NCBI RefSeq assembly: GCF_025118155.1
Contig: NW_026251392.1
Coordinates: forward strand, 310,001 to 374,000
Direction of reading: 5' to 3'
From: Cokeromyces recurvatus
Taxonomy: Eukaryota > Mucoromycota > Mucoromycetes > Mucorales > Mucoraceae
Length of the DNA stretch: 64,000 nucleotides
Shown here: in pieces, positions 11,076 through 23,600 of the stretch
How positions within the stretch are numbered: the stretch's first letter is position 1
How the letters are laid out: each line of letters starts with the position of its first letter
The notes under the pieces: generated by a model
What the model saw: the letters and a program-made list of their open reading frames with translations, nothing else
Databases searched by the model: none
What the model was told of the DNA's origin: nothing
Position numbers and translations under genes: made by a program

Positions 11076-12789
11076 TAGCAAGTAAATTCTAATATGAACC
11101 CTTTAATAGATATAACATTCATCATTGATTCTGACATTAATGCTTGCGCAAGAGCAGTTTTACCACAACCAGATGGACCGTACAATAATAACCCTGATGG
11201 AGGCTTCACTCCTAATCTGATAAATACATCTGGTTTTAATAAAGGTAATAAAACTGCTTGCTTTATTCTATCCTTTATCTTTTCATAACCGCCTAAATCA
11301 TCCCAGCTTTTTGATTTCTTTTTTCTTGTAATTGATTCTGTTGGTATTCCTATTTGTTGAGAAGGTCTATAGATCTCTAATGCATACTCAAAATCTGATA
11401 ATTGGACTTTATATTTCTTTTGTTCAGTTGTTGATATCGATAATTGTTTAAATTGATCAATCAAGTTATGATTCGAGTCATGAACAGATCTCATTGCTTT
11501 TAATTTAGCTTGTCGAACAAGTAGTTTTAAATCTCTAGCGACGTAACCAGATGTTTTCTTTTTTTTTTTTTTCATTAATACATGTTACTGTAAACATATA
11601 TACTAAATGTATATTTACCATACTAATTTGAGTTGCATAATAATCAATCGTATCTATTGTCTCTGATTCTATTTCTTTTAATTGCAAATCTTTCAAGAAA
11701 TATTTCAACAACGCCTTTCGTTGTGGACTTGAGATAATTGTATAAGTACTTGTTTATTTTTTATCTTTTGATAACTTACCGTGAGGGTATAGGAATTAAC
11801 ATATGCTGTCCAAATATATCTGAATTTTGAAGTGATTGAGGCAATGATCTAAGCTGACATGCTAAGCCAATAACGATTACAGAGCAACTAGATCCCTTGT
11901 TAACAATCTTTTGAATCCCTTCTGATAAAATAGTTAATATCTTTGTTGTCTTGTTATTATTTTTATCAAGTGCATCTAGATCATGTATAACAATTGTAGC
12001 TGGTATATGCTGTTGAATAACTTTATTCAATAATAAAGAGAAAGGATTATATTTTTTGAATTGAACAAGATCATATTCTTCTTCATTAAATAAAAGTAAA
12101 TCGTGAATTGATATTTCATACATTGTACAACCAAGTACTTCATTGACAAGTCTACCAAGCAATTGATTAAATTACATGTTTTTCTTTTTTTGTTAATGTT
12201 ATTATTATTATTATCATGTATATTTACTTTACTAGTCTCTTTTTTCCTACACCAGATACGCCATGTATCAAAATAGATTTAACAACAGGAATACCAAGTT
12301 TATAATAAGCCTCTGAATTCTCTAATGAACTCCCTAAAAACATTGCATGTAAATTAGTCTAATTTAACATTAACTTTGTTTGTACATGTATTTACGCATC
12401 ATTTCTTTTAAACTCGTAATGTAAATGTCTTTTTGATCCTCATTAGATAGTTCAATAGTGGGGGCAACATGTTTTGTAAATGAAAACTGAGTATCATTAT
12501 TGATCTTTTTTTCAAGATTGGAATTAACTGAACTTTCTACATTGAGAATATTGATTATTAAATCTTTGCCATGAACGTGCCACTTGATTTGATCATTTTT
12601 TCTAATCTAATTCAAAACGGATCAATAGGATGATATAAGAACATTTCTTTATATATATTTATTTACAATGTTTCTATTTAATCGACGTTTGATCAGATCT
12701 ATATAAATAAGGTCATGAGGTTTGATTTCTATCTGAACATGAGTTGCGATATCGTAAGAAGATGGATTAATTTTATATTTATATCCCAT
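10339..12789 (-). CDS. Tandem AAA+ ATPase, AFG2/SPATA5-like, with degenerate first domain
   Basis: Eight exons (12789-12667, 12606-12396, 12333-12228, 12151-11780, 11727-11619, 11557-11100, 11029-10568, 10501-10339) give 667 residues. Two AAA modules are visible. D2 is complete: WDDLGG at 392, Walker A GPSGCGKT at 434-441, Walker B IVFIDE at 489-494, then TNRPDQIDDALLRPGRLD. D1 is abnormal: its P-loop is GVSGVGKK (136-143), lacking the final Ser/Thr, and its Walker B is IVIHDLD (200-206), lacking the catalytic Glu. D2 resembles the AFG2/SPATA5/SPATA5L1 group, which acts in 60S ribosome maturation; a PEX1-like protein was considered, but D2 lacks the PEX1 pattern. The donor of intron 6 is the weak GTTCAT. 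Confidence 0.75.
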
Positions 12790-13083
12790 TGTCTTTTTTT
12801 TTTTTTGGAAGAGAGGAAAAGTTGACCATGATTATTATTATTTTAATATTAAATAAAAATAAAAAAAAATCGGATTACATAATAATCCTTTTTTTTTTTT
12901 TTTTTTTGCACAACTATGATCTACGTTGTAGTAGCTAGTATTATTGTATGTATTATGTAACCTTCATTGAAATATACCATAATAAATCAAATTATTAGAG
13001 TTTGACATTTGCCTTTTTTTTCGGTTTTGTTGTGATAATAATACTCCTTTTTAATGTAGAATTATTAACAGATGATTGAGTTT

Positions 13084-13130
<47 letters not shown>

Positions 13131-13441
13131 CTCATAAAGAGATGCCATCATACTTCAATTTCTTGAAGGATAGCGCAGATGATAGAAGAGTATTGCTTTA
13201 CTAAAAAGAGGATTTAACTTTTTGAAGCTAACTGTAGCGGATAAACTTTATAATCCATTATAAAAAGTGCAGTGTAGTCATTTCAGTTTTATTTTACTTT
13301 TTTTTTGTCTACAAAGTGTATATAATTTTCTTTATGTATATAAACTAGAATGTATATGAATGTATATGTGTATATATGAGAGTACAGAAAATTTTAATAT
13401 GTGTATGCTAATTCAAGGAAACATTTATAAGAAAAGGGATC
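12790..13441. other. Intergenic region
   Basis: Upstream region of the AAA ATPase gene and 3' flank of the SERF gene. It contains T runs and an A run of about 39 at 13088-13126. No gene seen. Confidence 0.6.
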
Positions 13442-13803
13442 TTATTTCTTCTTTCCATTAGCACCACCGTTAGCAGCCTCTTGTGCCTTTCTTGCAAGAG
13501 CAGCTTCTTGTTTAGCTCGCATGATAGCAGCATCACTAAAAAAAATAAAAAAGAACTGGGTTAATTACAAAACCAAAGTTCTTTACTTTTCTTATTTTTA
13601 AACCCATTTACACACAAGATTCATTACTTTTCTTTCTTTTGATTTATAGTTAACCCGTTAAGGTTAGTCTTTCCCTTATTCTCTTTTTCCTTCTTTTTCA
13701 AATTCTTTAAACGAGCTTGTTCTCTTTGATTACCACCTTTACATATTTACATTTAGTTTTATATTACCTTATCTTTCTTATCCTTATGCTACTTACGGGT
13801 CAT
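13442..13803 (-). CDS. 4F5/SERF family small basic protein
   Basis: Three exons, 13803-13797 (only seven bases), 13736-13655 and 13535-13442, give 60 residues. The start MTRGNQREQARLKNLKKK is the signature of the 4F5 (SERF) family, followed by a DAAIMRAKQEAALARK helix and a GKKK tail. Family members are short, highly charged proteins that bind RNA and modulate protein aggregation. The seven-base first exon encodes MT plus the first base of Arg, and the canonical MTRGNQR start only appears after splicing, which supports the model. Length matches the family. Confidence 0.85.
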
Positions 13804-14534
13804 TTTCTTTTAATATCGAGATAGTTTGGGGAGGAAAGAAGAAATAAAAAAAAATAAAATAAGGAGAAAAAAAGGAGATAAAAAAAAATAGAATTTGATA
13901 GAAAAAAAAAAAAATAACTCAAACGAGAATTTTTGGCTGGTTGAGCGGAAATTTTTTTTTTTTTTATCAAGTACAAAATAAATAAAAAAAAAATAGTAAG
14001 GGCAGACTTTAATACAACAAACTGGTAAATTTATCACTTCTTTATTAGTAAAATATAGTTTATCTTACATACATTTTTCTATAAACTGTAATTTCTTTAA
14101 ACTCTAGTTTATTTAACTATTTCATTCAAAATGTAAAACATCGGCTCATTTATACTACAAAGTTTTACTTTATTAAATTTCAGACAATTCTCGATTTAAT
14201 AGGACATGTTTTGCTTTTAGAATAAATTATATAGTTATTGAAAGAAAGAAAAAAAAAAGAAGATGGGAAAGCTAGGCTAATATAAATTATTATATAGAAT
14301 GAATTAAGCAGTCTACTAACATGTACTTACAAGTCTCTTCTACTACTACTACTACTACTCCTACTTTAATATGAAATAAATATAAATTCAAACTCAAAAC
14401 AATATGATTGGATAATATCATAGTGTGACCTTGAATTTCATAGACTGGTGGGTCTGTTTAGACAAGCATGCAGAACAATCCCCGTTAATTAACATCCATA
14501 TTTTTTTTTTAAAAAACTATTTCTCCACATAATA
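13804..14534. other. Divergent intergenic region
   Basis: About 730 bases between the SERF gene (minus) and the mitochondrial L10 gene (plus), so it holds both upstream regions. Poly-A/T tracts and a (CTA)n microsatellite near 14340-14360. No other feature. Confidence 0.6.
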
Positions 14535-15341
14535 ATGTCTTTAAGATCTGGTAATTAATGAACTTATGGAATTAAAAAAAAATGAAAAAGAAAATAGAGA
14601 AAGAGAAAGAGTGTCATCTATAAAGACTTGTAATGATGTTTAATTTTTAATTCTTATAGTTAGTCATTCATTGATTCGTAATTTAAAACCTGTCAATAAT
14701 AATAACATTTTTGTTGCTGCCCCCTGTTGTATACGTACTTGTAAGTAATAATGATATATATCTATGTATATGTTTTAATAGATTCTATCATATGCAATAT
14801 AGATGCTACAGAAAAAAAAGCAGTCGTTCATCCTCCTAGACGTACCTACCTTTATAATCAATATAATGAGATTGTAGAAAACAATCAAGCTGTGTTTATT
14901 TTCCAACACAGCAATTTGGCAGTCAAGGAATTCACTCAGATTAGACAGCAAATAAGTCAAATAACAAATCAAGCCAAGTTTACCGTCTTACGTACAGGCA
15001 TCTTTTCTGCGATTTTACGTCAAACAAAATATGCCAATTTAAAGCCCTTAATAGCAGGACCTACTTGTGTTTTATCTTTAAATAAGGTTGAAGATCCCAG
15101 TGCACTAAAAAAATTAGTGGAGACAATGTCCAAGAACAAAAAACTATTGCTCTTGGGTGGTAAATTAGATGATGTCTTGCTGACTCAAGAGGATATTTTA
15201 AAGATAGTCGATTTACCTCCTCTTAATCAACTTCGAGCTCAATTAGTAGGTACCATTGAGGCTCCTGCACGTAAATTATTAGGCACTTTGGAGCAACCTG
15301 CTAGTGAATTACATAGTGTTTTGAGTAGAAGAATTGAATAA
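14535..15341 (+). CDS. Mitochondrial large-subunit ribosomal protein uL10m (MRPL10/MRPL11)
   Basis: The protein forms the base of the mitoribosome P-stalk. Exon 3 (14803-15341) carries the uL10 domain: HPPRRTYLYNQYNEIVEN, VFIFQHSNLAVKEFTQIR, LLLLGGKLDDVLLTQEDI and an Ala/Leu-rich C-terminus. I add two upstream exons, 14535-14550 and 14660-14740, giving 211 residues. They supply MSLRSVSHSLIRNLKPV and end in CCIRTYATEKKA, a positively charged presequence with a plausible RxY|A cleavage site. The simple open frame starting at 14751 would lack any such leader. The second intron's acceptor is taken as TGCAATATAG (14793-14802); the earlier acceptor near 14781 also keeps the frame and would add SIICNI. 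Confidence 0.83.
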
Positions 15342-17412
15342 AAAAAAAAAAAAAAAAAAAAAAGAGAGAGAGAGAAGGAGCTGTTATACATATCTTTCGT
15401 CTTTATTATAAAAAATGAATATCATGACTTTAATTTTTATTTTCAATCACAGTGAAGTGAATAAGGAGCATCAAGATAATATTCATATCTGCTGAGAATG
15501 AATAATACTGGATTTGGAAAACAAAAAAAGGGGAGGTGGAAAGGGGAGAAAGAAAAAAAATCATTGTAGCATTAATATACAAGTGTTAGTTAGTTATAAT
15601 TGATAAAGTTATTCCGAAGCATACTTTTAGTCGTGTCAACATAGTGGATCATATGACCGTTGTCCGAAGAGAATAACAACAATTGGTTGGTTCATCATTC
15701 ATTTGACTATGTCATTTGTATGACAATGAATTAATGAACGTGGGGTAAAATAAATTCGTTACTATGATATCATCATTGATACCAAAAAAAAATTCCAATA
15801 ATTGTCTTTTTTTTTTAAAGTTTTCAATATATTGAATATTAAGCTTTGAAAATAAATTTACGCTAATAAATAACAATGTTGACTTACTTGAATTTTATCC
15901 AATCATATAATCTTTTACTTGATGGATACGATCCATTTTTTTTTTTTTTACATAAATGTACATTTCCCTTTTATTTACCCTGAATATTTTCCCTCCTCCG
16001 ACATTCCCTTTTAATTTGTTTGTATAATTTATCTATATTTGTTTCTCTTTTCCTAGTCTTGTATGTTGTTTGACTTGGTCGTTTGTAAGAGCCTAGCTTG
16101 AATTTACTTATTATTTTAACTGGATTGATTTTTTTTTTTTAGTATAATCCAAATAAATATTAGAATCTTATTTTGACAAGTAATAATTTGAAGTTGACAA
16201 TGTTACACCATTGATAAAATAAGTCACTATTTGAAACAAAAAGGTAAAACAACAAAAGAGAAGGGAGAACCGTTATATGGATTATTTGAACAGTCAACCT
16301 TTCAGCTTATGCATATAATATGTTCTGACTATTTGTTTCATAACCCACAACAGCGGCATTAAATTGATCATGTTTACTATTTCTTTTAATGCTAATAAGT
16401 TTTTATGCTATTGATATGTATATTACACTTTGTTACTTGGTAATCTTTATTCTTCTTGAAGCTATTGTTGCTGTTACCATAGATATAAATTCTGGGACAC
16501 GTAGCACGCATCAATATGAAGATATATCATAATTATAACAACCATAACACCAAAAGCTATTACTACTGTTACAATATATGTCATCCTTCATATTTCTATT
16601 ATATCTAGTACAATGGCAATTCGAATATGCTGTTTCGTTATGTCAAGCAAATATACTTTATTTTAATAGCAATATCTTTTAATATACTTTATTTTTATCA
16701 TAAACTTAGTTTTTTTTTCTCAAAGACAACTCTAGTTATCATGTATTTACTACTACTCACTCCACTCACTCCACTCACTCTACTCACTCTAGTATAATCT
16801 ATTTGTATGTATATTAATAGATTTATGAGGTACAACGAATAGACTATTTAAACTGACATATCTGATGGTAATCCCTTTTTTTTTAAAAAAAAATGTCGGT
16901 ATAATAATAGTAAGTTATATGTGGCCGTAATTGGAAGAAAATCAAAATTAACTTTTTTTTTTATCAGGGACACTAGTCTTTTTGTTACTTTCCATCTCTA
17001 TCCTTTGTTATACAGCAACATAGGTATTATGTTGAGTCAATAAGTTGAGGATAATATGCTTTTATAATGCATAATGATACTAATCTTGATTTTGATTCGA
17101 ATACTCTTTTTAATGTCTAATAAATATGTGATGGTGTGTTATTATTATTATACGATCAAATGCCAGTTTTGGATATGACGTAGAGTTCCTAAACCTGAAT
17201 AGGTTTCACTTTTTTTTTTACCAGTTTACAAACATGAAAATGGTTTGCTGGGAAATATTTCAAAGTCAGATATGCCTACTAAGATATATTTGTATATAAA
17301 CGAATGAATGAATGAATGAATCATTCTTCTACCTATAAAACATACTCTTCTTGACTTTATCTTTTTTTTTTTTAATTATTTCTATTTCTTATTTCATTGC
17401 TTTCTTAATATT
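15342..17412. other. 2-kb gene-poor intergenic region
   Basis: No coding frame is convincing. It contains a short tandem array of ACTCACTCC-like units at about 16750-16795 and several T runs. A pyrimidine-rich leader sits just before the transporter start at 17413. Confidence 0.6.
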
Positions 17413-19334
17413 ATGTCAGATAACAATAATAATAATAACGTAAGAGGTACTGCAGATCTATCAAAGATTCGCAGTAAATCATATGAATTACCAAGATATA
17501 GGAAGGAGGACAAAAAGAGGACAAGTTATACCCATTTTACTCCTATGGCGACAATGCCAAATCAAAATAATATGCCCCGTCCTCATTTTAACCGAATGAA
17601 TACTACGGGACAATATCAAATGAATCGACAACAGATTCGTCCAAAGGTTTCAAGCAGAACGAATACATCTTCATTTATTGGACCTTCTGCAAAACGAATG
17701 TCAATGGCCAGAACGATTTCTTCTTTATCACTTTATAGTAACTTTGCTGGTGAGCACTTGGATGACCATCATCATCATCATCATCGACATTCTAAGCCTA
17801 ACCTCGATAATAATATGATTGATGAGGAAAAGAGAGATAGCTATGATTCAACAATTCCATCCTCTTCTGTACATAAACATGAAGTATCTTTCATAGATGA
17901 AGCACATGTAGAAGATCTTGAAGATACTACTGCACCTAAAGCTTCGGTTGGTAAAGCGATGTTTATGTTCTTGAAAGCATTTATTGGATCTGGTGTTCTC
18001 TTTTTACCCAAAGCGTAAGTTTTTTTTTTTTTTTTTTTGATTTAATAATAATAATGATTTGGATTTTTTTTTTTTTTTTTTTTTTTTGCATCATCTCATG
18101 TAGGTTTCAAAATGGTGGTTTAGCTTTATCTATCGTTTTAATGGTCGTCATTGCTGTTATTTGCTTATTTGCTTTTTTAAGATTAGTGAATACACAAAAA
18201 ATAATTGGTGGATCTTATGGTGACATTGGCGGTGTCCTGTATGGACAAATAGTTCGTTTTATTGTCTTGTTTTTCATTTGCATCTCTCAAATTGGTTTTG
18301 TTTGTTCTTATTTTATTTTTGTTTCGGGTAATCTTGTTAATGTAGTTGATGTTCTTTCTAATTGTACTGCTCATATTGCTCAAAAGTACTATATTTGGAT
18401 GCCCTTAATTATTTTGATTCCATTTGCATTAGTTAGACATATTGCTAAATTGTCTTTTACGGCTGTAATTGCGGATATCTTGATTTTGTTTGGTTTGGTC
18501 TGTATTATCTATTTTACAGCTGCTCGTTTAAAGGACTTTGGTATTGGTCCAAATGTGGCTGCTGTAAATCCTCGAGACTTTGCCTTAATGATTGGTACTG
18601 CCACTTTCTCTTTTGAAGGCATTGGTTTAAGTAAGTTTTTTCTTTTTTCTTTTTTCTTTTTTCTTTTTTCTTTTTTCTTCATCACCTTACTCATTATTTT
18701 TTTTTTTATTCTTCAAGTTATTCCAATCGTTGAATCTATGGAGCGACCCGAAAAATTCCCTTTTGTTCTAACGCTAGGTATGATTATTGTCTGTGTAATT
18801 TATATCTTGATTGGCACACTTTCATATTTGGCTTATGGTGATACGACTCAATCTGCTGTCATTTATAATTTCCCTTCTGCTAATCGTTTAACAATTACAG
18901 TTCAATTGTTATATTCACTTGCTATCTGTCTTACCGCACCCTTGATGCTCTTCCCTGCCTTGAAAATTATTGAAAACGGTCTCTTTTATAAATTTAAATC
19001 AAGCGGTAGAGAGAGTCTTGGTATCAAATGGTCCAAGAATGTGTATAGAACCATCTTATGTATCGTTTGTGCTGCTATTGCCTTTGGAATTGGTGGTGAT
19101 AATTTAGATAAGTTCGTTTCCTTGGTTGGCTCTATCGCTTGTGTTCCCCTTTGCTTTATTTTCCCTGGTATGTTTCATTTAAAGGTCTCTAAGAAGATGC
19201 TTGATCATATTTGGGATTATCTACTTATTATCTTTGGTACTGGTATCATGATCTATACTCTCTATGTTAATATCAATTCATGGGTTCATCTTTCTTCTGT
19301 TGCTGAACCTGCTACTTCCTACTGCCCTAGTTAA
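17413..19334 (+). CDS. AVT3-like vacuolar amino-acid transporter (AAAP family)
   Basis: Three exons (17413-18014, 18104-18630, 18718-19334) give 581 residues. A ~180-residue hydrophilic N-terminus (Asn-, Ser- and His-rich, with a six-His run) precedes the AAAP core, as in yeast Avt3/Avt4, which export amino acids from the vacuole. The core begins GKAMFMFLKAFIGSGVLFLP, crosses the first intron, and continues as KAFQNGGLALSIVLMVV with about eleven membrane segments to a PATSYCPS tail. Intron 2 (18631-18717) is 87 bases, a multiple of three without stops, so retention would insert 29 Phe-rich residues after GIGL; the splice sites GTAAGT and TTCAAG are good. Substrate is inferred from the family. 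Confidence 0.88.
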
Positions 19335-19533
19335 ATACATACATACATACATACATATATACATATGTATATGTATATCATACTTTTGTAAAATATATCC
19401 CATGTAAATAAGTCACATATACATTTTATAATAATAAAAATTGGTAGTTTTTTTTTTTTTTTTTTATTTTATTTTATAAAATACATAGTACACTGTTTTA
19501 TTTAATTACAATAATAATACATTTTTTTTTTAA

Positions 19534-20377
19534 TTAATTGTTCTTTTTAGAATCTGAAGCAGTAACAGCTTCAGCATTGTCTGCTCTCTTATTTAAAATA
19601 TAATGAGTGATTTGTAATCCAACAATACCAGTAATGGCAAGAGTAATGATAAAATGAGCAGCAGCAATATTCTTTAAATTCTTTGTCAATTCAGATACAA
19701 CATCAGTTTCGGAAATAGTCTGGATTGCTGTATAGAGATAGTATAAATATTACATATACACACACACACATAAATATATATATATCATAAATGAAATAGT
19801 ATTTTACCAGGCCTAACAGTGGTTGAATGAGTAGAAAGGGCGAAAAGCATTAAAACTATGAAATAAAATAAAACAAAAAATAAAGTCAAATATCTCTTTC
19901 CTCATCCTTTATCTATTTGCTCATGTACTTACCCAAAGAAGCACCATCAAATAAAATGTTACCATCTGTCATGTTGGCCAAACCTGCTGCAAATCCAACA
20001 GCTGCAATTAACAAGTTAGCAAAAGGAATGTATTTTATAATGTCAGGCGCATTGAGTTGATTAACATAATATTGCTATCAATATACATATTTGTATATAT
20101 ACATAATAGATAGATGAATATTTATATCTTTAACTTTGAATATTAACCAATATATTTACTGAAGCTCTTGTAACTGCATTTGGATATTCATTCAAATTGG
20201 CCCAAAGAAAGTAATAATCAAATGCCCAATCTGACCAATAAGTCTATAATTCGACAAGTTAGGTCATGTATACACTATTATTCTTTATCTTTTTTTTTAT
20301 CAACCTACACCATAAGCAAAAAAACAAGAACAAAGAATTAAAACAACTTTAGCTGATTGCATATGTTCTTTTGCCAT
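19534..20377 (-). CDS. SHR3-type ER membrane chaperone for amino-acid permeases
   Basis: Five exons (20377-20309, 20243-20160, 20074-19933, 19855-19808, 19727-19534) give 178 residues. Shr3-family proteins fold and package amino-acid permeases in the ER. The sequence has an N-terminal membrane segment (VVLILCSCFFAYG), then DYYFLWANLNEYP, a second segment, and the family's signature FDGASLVLMLFALSTHS, where FDGASL is the conserved block, and a last segment AAAHFIITLAITGIVGLQI. The exon 2 donor after GCTTCA (GTAAAT) was chosen because it gives RASQYYVNQLNAPDIIKY, aligning with the family; a donor 12 bases later also keeps the frame. It is convergent with the AVT3-like gene, 200 bases away. Confidence 0.75.
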
Positions 20378-20670
20378 TTTGATTGAATGATTTTTAAATA
20401 AGCTAAAAAAAAAAAAAAAAAAAAAAATATGTGGATATTAAAAAAAAATAAAGTTTAGGAGGGAATCATTCAGTGGGTTTATATAAGCCACTTTTTATCC
20501 AATGAAATCAAATCAAAATAATAAAGACTTTAAATTGATTAATTTTGTCATGCCCCTTAAAATTATCTGTCATAATATCAATCCTTATTTTATTTTATCT
20601 TTTTTCTTTCTTTTCTTTCTTTCCTTCTTTATTAATTTTTTTTTTATCTTTCTTGAAATAGTATAAAATA

Positions 20671-23600
20671 ATGAATTCAACTAAAAGATTACCGCGTAAT
20701 GCAATACCAATACCCACCTCAACAACGTTCCATCATGAGTTATCACCACCTTTAGATGAATTCTTTGTAGTAGGTTCTTTACCTACTGCTTCACCTTCTA
20801 TTTATAGTGAGTTTAATGTGGTTCTAGATGACGGTACTCTTCAAAAGAGAACTGTCTCCTTATCTACTTTACCTGATGATACAATAGAAGAGGGAATCAT
20901 CACAGAAAATTCTAACCTGGAACACAAACAATTGAAAAAGTAAAAAAAAAAAAAAAACATTTGCTTGTTCTCTTTATTAATCATTTAATGAATAATGAAT
21001 ATACATGTACATATATTATATGTAGTCGAAAAGATTCAACTACCCCTTTATTGAAAGATCAAAAAAAGAAGTCATACGCAAGTATAGTATCATCTCAATC
21101 TGATTCTACCACATCAAATGACTCTTCGTTGTTGTATCAGAATAAGGTTAAATATGATGGTTACAAGTCAGGATTAGTATTATTACTACAAGATAGGTTT
21201 ATTATATCAATATCAACTCTCTTTGAAAGAATGAAATTAACTTCAAAGCAACGCTTAGTTATGAAATGTAGTTTTGCCTATCTTGTGGGCTCCTTATTTA
21301 CCTTCATACCTGCTTTGAACGCATGTATTGGCCACAATCATGTCTCAAGTCATCTTGTCGCTACTGCAACTGTTTTCTTTAATCCGGCAAAGACATTAGG
21401 AGGTATGGTGGAAGCAACTCTCTTTGGTTGGGGTTATGTTATTTTTGCTTTATTCATTTGCTTTGGATCCATGGTCACGACTGACTATTTTGTGGATCGA
21501 CATATGCTTACAACTGCGCATGCTATCACTTTATTATTTTGGTTAGTAGCTGCTACTTTTATTATATCATTTTTAAAAGCGCATTGGAATAAACCTCCTG
21601 CTGCAACAGGTATATATATATATATATATATACTATTTCTCGTATTATTATTACTTATATATCTCATGTTATAATAAGCATCAAGTTTATGCTTTATCAT
21701 TCTATCTATTATTGTTGTTCGAGAAGGATCTGCTAATCGAGGAGATTTTGATACAACACGTATTGAACAAATTACAACTGCTGTAGCCACAGGTACAGTA
21801 GTGACGATTTCTTGTTGTATTTTATTTTGGCCTACATCAGCAAGTAAAAAACTAAGGTATTATGTAATGAATGATTAGGAGTAGTAAGTAATAACACGAA
21901 AAAAAAAATATATGTATACATATAAAAATATATAAATACACATGTATATTTTTATTATTATTATTACTAGACAAGATTTAGAAGCTACATTAATGTCGTA
22001 CAAATTACTTTTGAAACTTTTAACCAAAACTTTCTTACTCGATGATGATCTTCCAGAATTTAAAGCAAATGATTCCCTCAAATTAGCCATCGATTCCCAT
22101 CGCGCTAGTTTCATCTCTCTTCAAAAGTCTTTACAGGAAGCAAAATGGGAGGTCCTTTGGAATAGTGACATAAGAGGTTGTACAAAAGAATATGATCATG
22201 TTGTGAAAAGTATGCAACGATTAGCGCAATGTATGGAAGGATTAAGAAGTAGTTGTGGTCTTCAATTTGAATTAATGAAATTGACCTCTGTTACCAACAA
22301 GCCAAAGGAGGGACAAGAAAGGAGGAGATCATGGAGTATTAAACCAGATCATCATCGTCGTAAATTGGAAAATGAATTAAAGCGTCAAAGGATAGGGGAG
22401 GATCGGTCGATGATGACGAAAGAGGAGGATGAAGAAAAAAGAAAGAAAGAAGAAGAAGAGGATTGTTCATTCATTGAGTTTATTCATACAATACGTCAGC
22501 CCCTGAAATCACTTGCTTATACCTGTAAACAAACAATCCTTCATCTACAAACCTCCTTTTCTTCTTGTACAACATTATCATCAAAAAAACCGAATGATGA
22601 AACCTTAAAGAGTAACCTGGTAAAGGCAATTGCTCTGTTTGAGGTATCTCAAAGACAAGCTGTAAAGAGATTGAACCGTCATCGATCACAACAACAACAA
22701 CAACAATCACTCAACTACGATGCTTCTCCTAAAGAAGATGCCTTTTTAGTTTACTTTTTCGTATTTAATATGATTGAATTTGCAAGAGAACTCATATCAT
22801 TAGTTGAATCTGTTCATGCACTTTCATTAGCAAAACAAAAGAAACATTCAATTACATTCTATATAATCAACAAGATAGCTACTCTTATTAAAATAAAAAA
22901 GGAAGAAGAAAAGGAAGAAGAAAAGGAAGAAGAAGAAGAAGAGGAGAAGGTGATTGATGGGTTTATTCCTAATGAAAGACACAAGGCAGATACATTACAT
23001 ACACCTATACCGAAAACAAAATGGAGACAGATGGTTTTACGTGTTTGGAGAACATTTTCACTATTTAAACTTCAAAAGGTACGTTATGCAACCAAGGCAA
23101 CTATAGCAGCTATTTTACTTGCTACACCCGCATTTTTGGAAACAACTGCAAGTTTATTTCGAGAATGGCGTATGGAATGGGCATTGATTACTGTAAGAAG
23201 TACTTTTTTTTTTTATTGTTATTGAAATATATATATATAAATATAAATGATGACTTGTATTATTTTGGTTCATTTATATACAGTTGATGGTAGTCATGAC
23301 ACCTACTGTAGGAGGAACAAATTTGATAGCTGTCTATCGTATCTATTCTACTGTTCTAGGATGCTTAGTAGCAATGTGTCTTTATTTATTATTTCCGGAT
23401 AATATGTATGCTCTCATCTTGTGTACCTGGTTGTTTTCAATACCGAATTTCTGGCTCATCTTACATCATAATAAACATGGGAAATTCGGACAATTCACAT
23501 TGCTTGCCTATAACCTTGTGATGTTAAACAAGTACAACGATAGAGAGACCCACCAGATAGAGGTGACACATCTTGCCTTACAGAGATGTCTCTCTATCTT

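Noticed and set aside
10339..12789. Calling the AAA ATPase PEX1, to pair with nearby PEX3
   Set aside because: The D1 resembles PEX1 loosely, but D2 has KYLGETE and TNRPDQID patterns of the AFG2/SPATA5 group, and the PEX1 N-terminal domain is missing.
16750..16795. Possible CRISPR-like or functional repeat array
   Set aside because: Units are about 10 bases with no spacers; this is an ordinary minisatellite.
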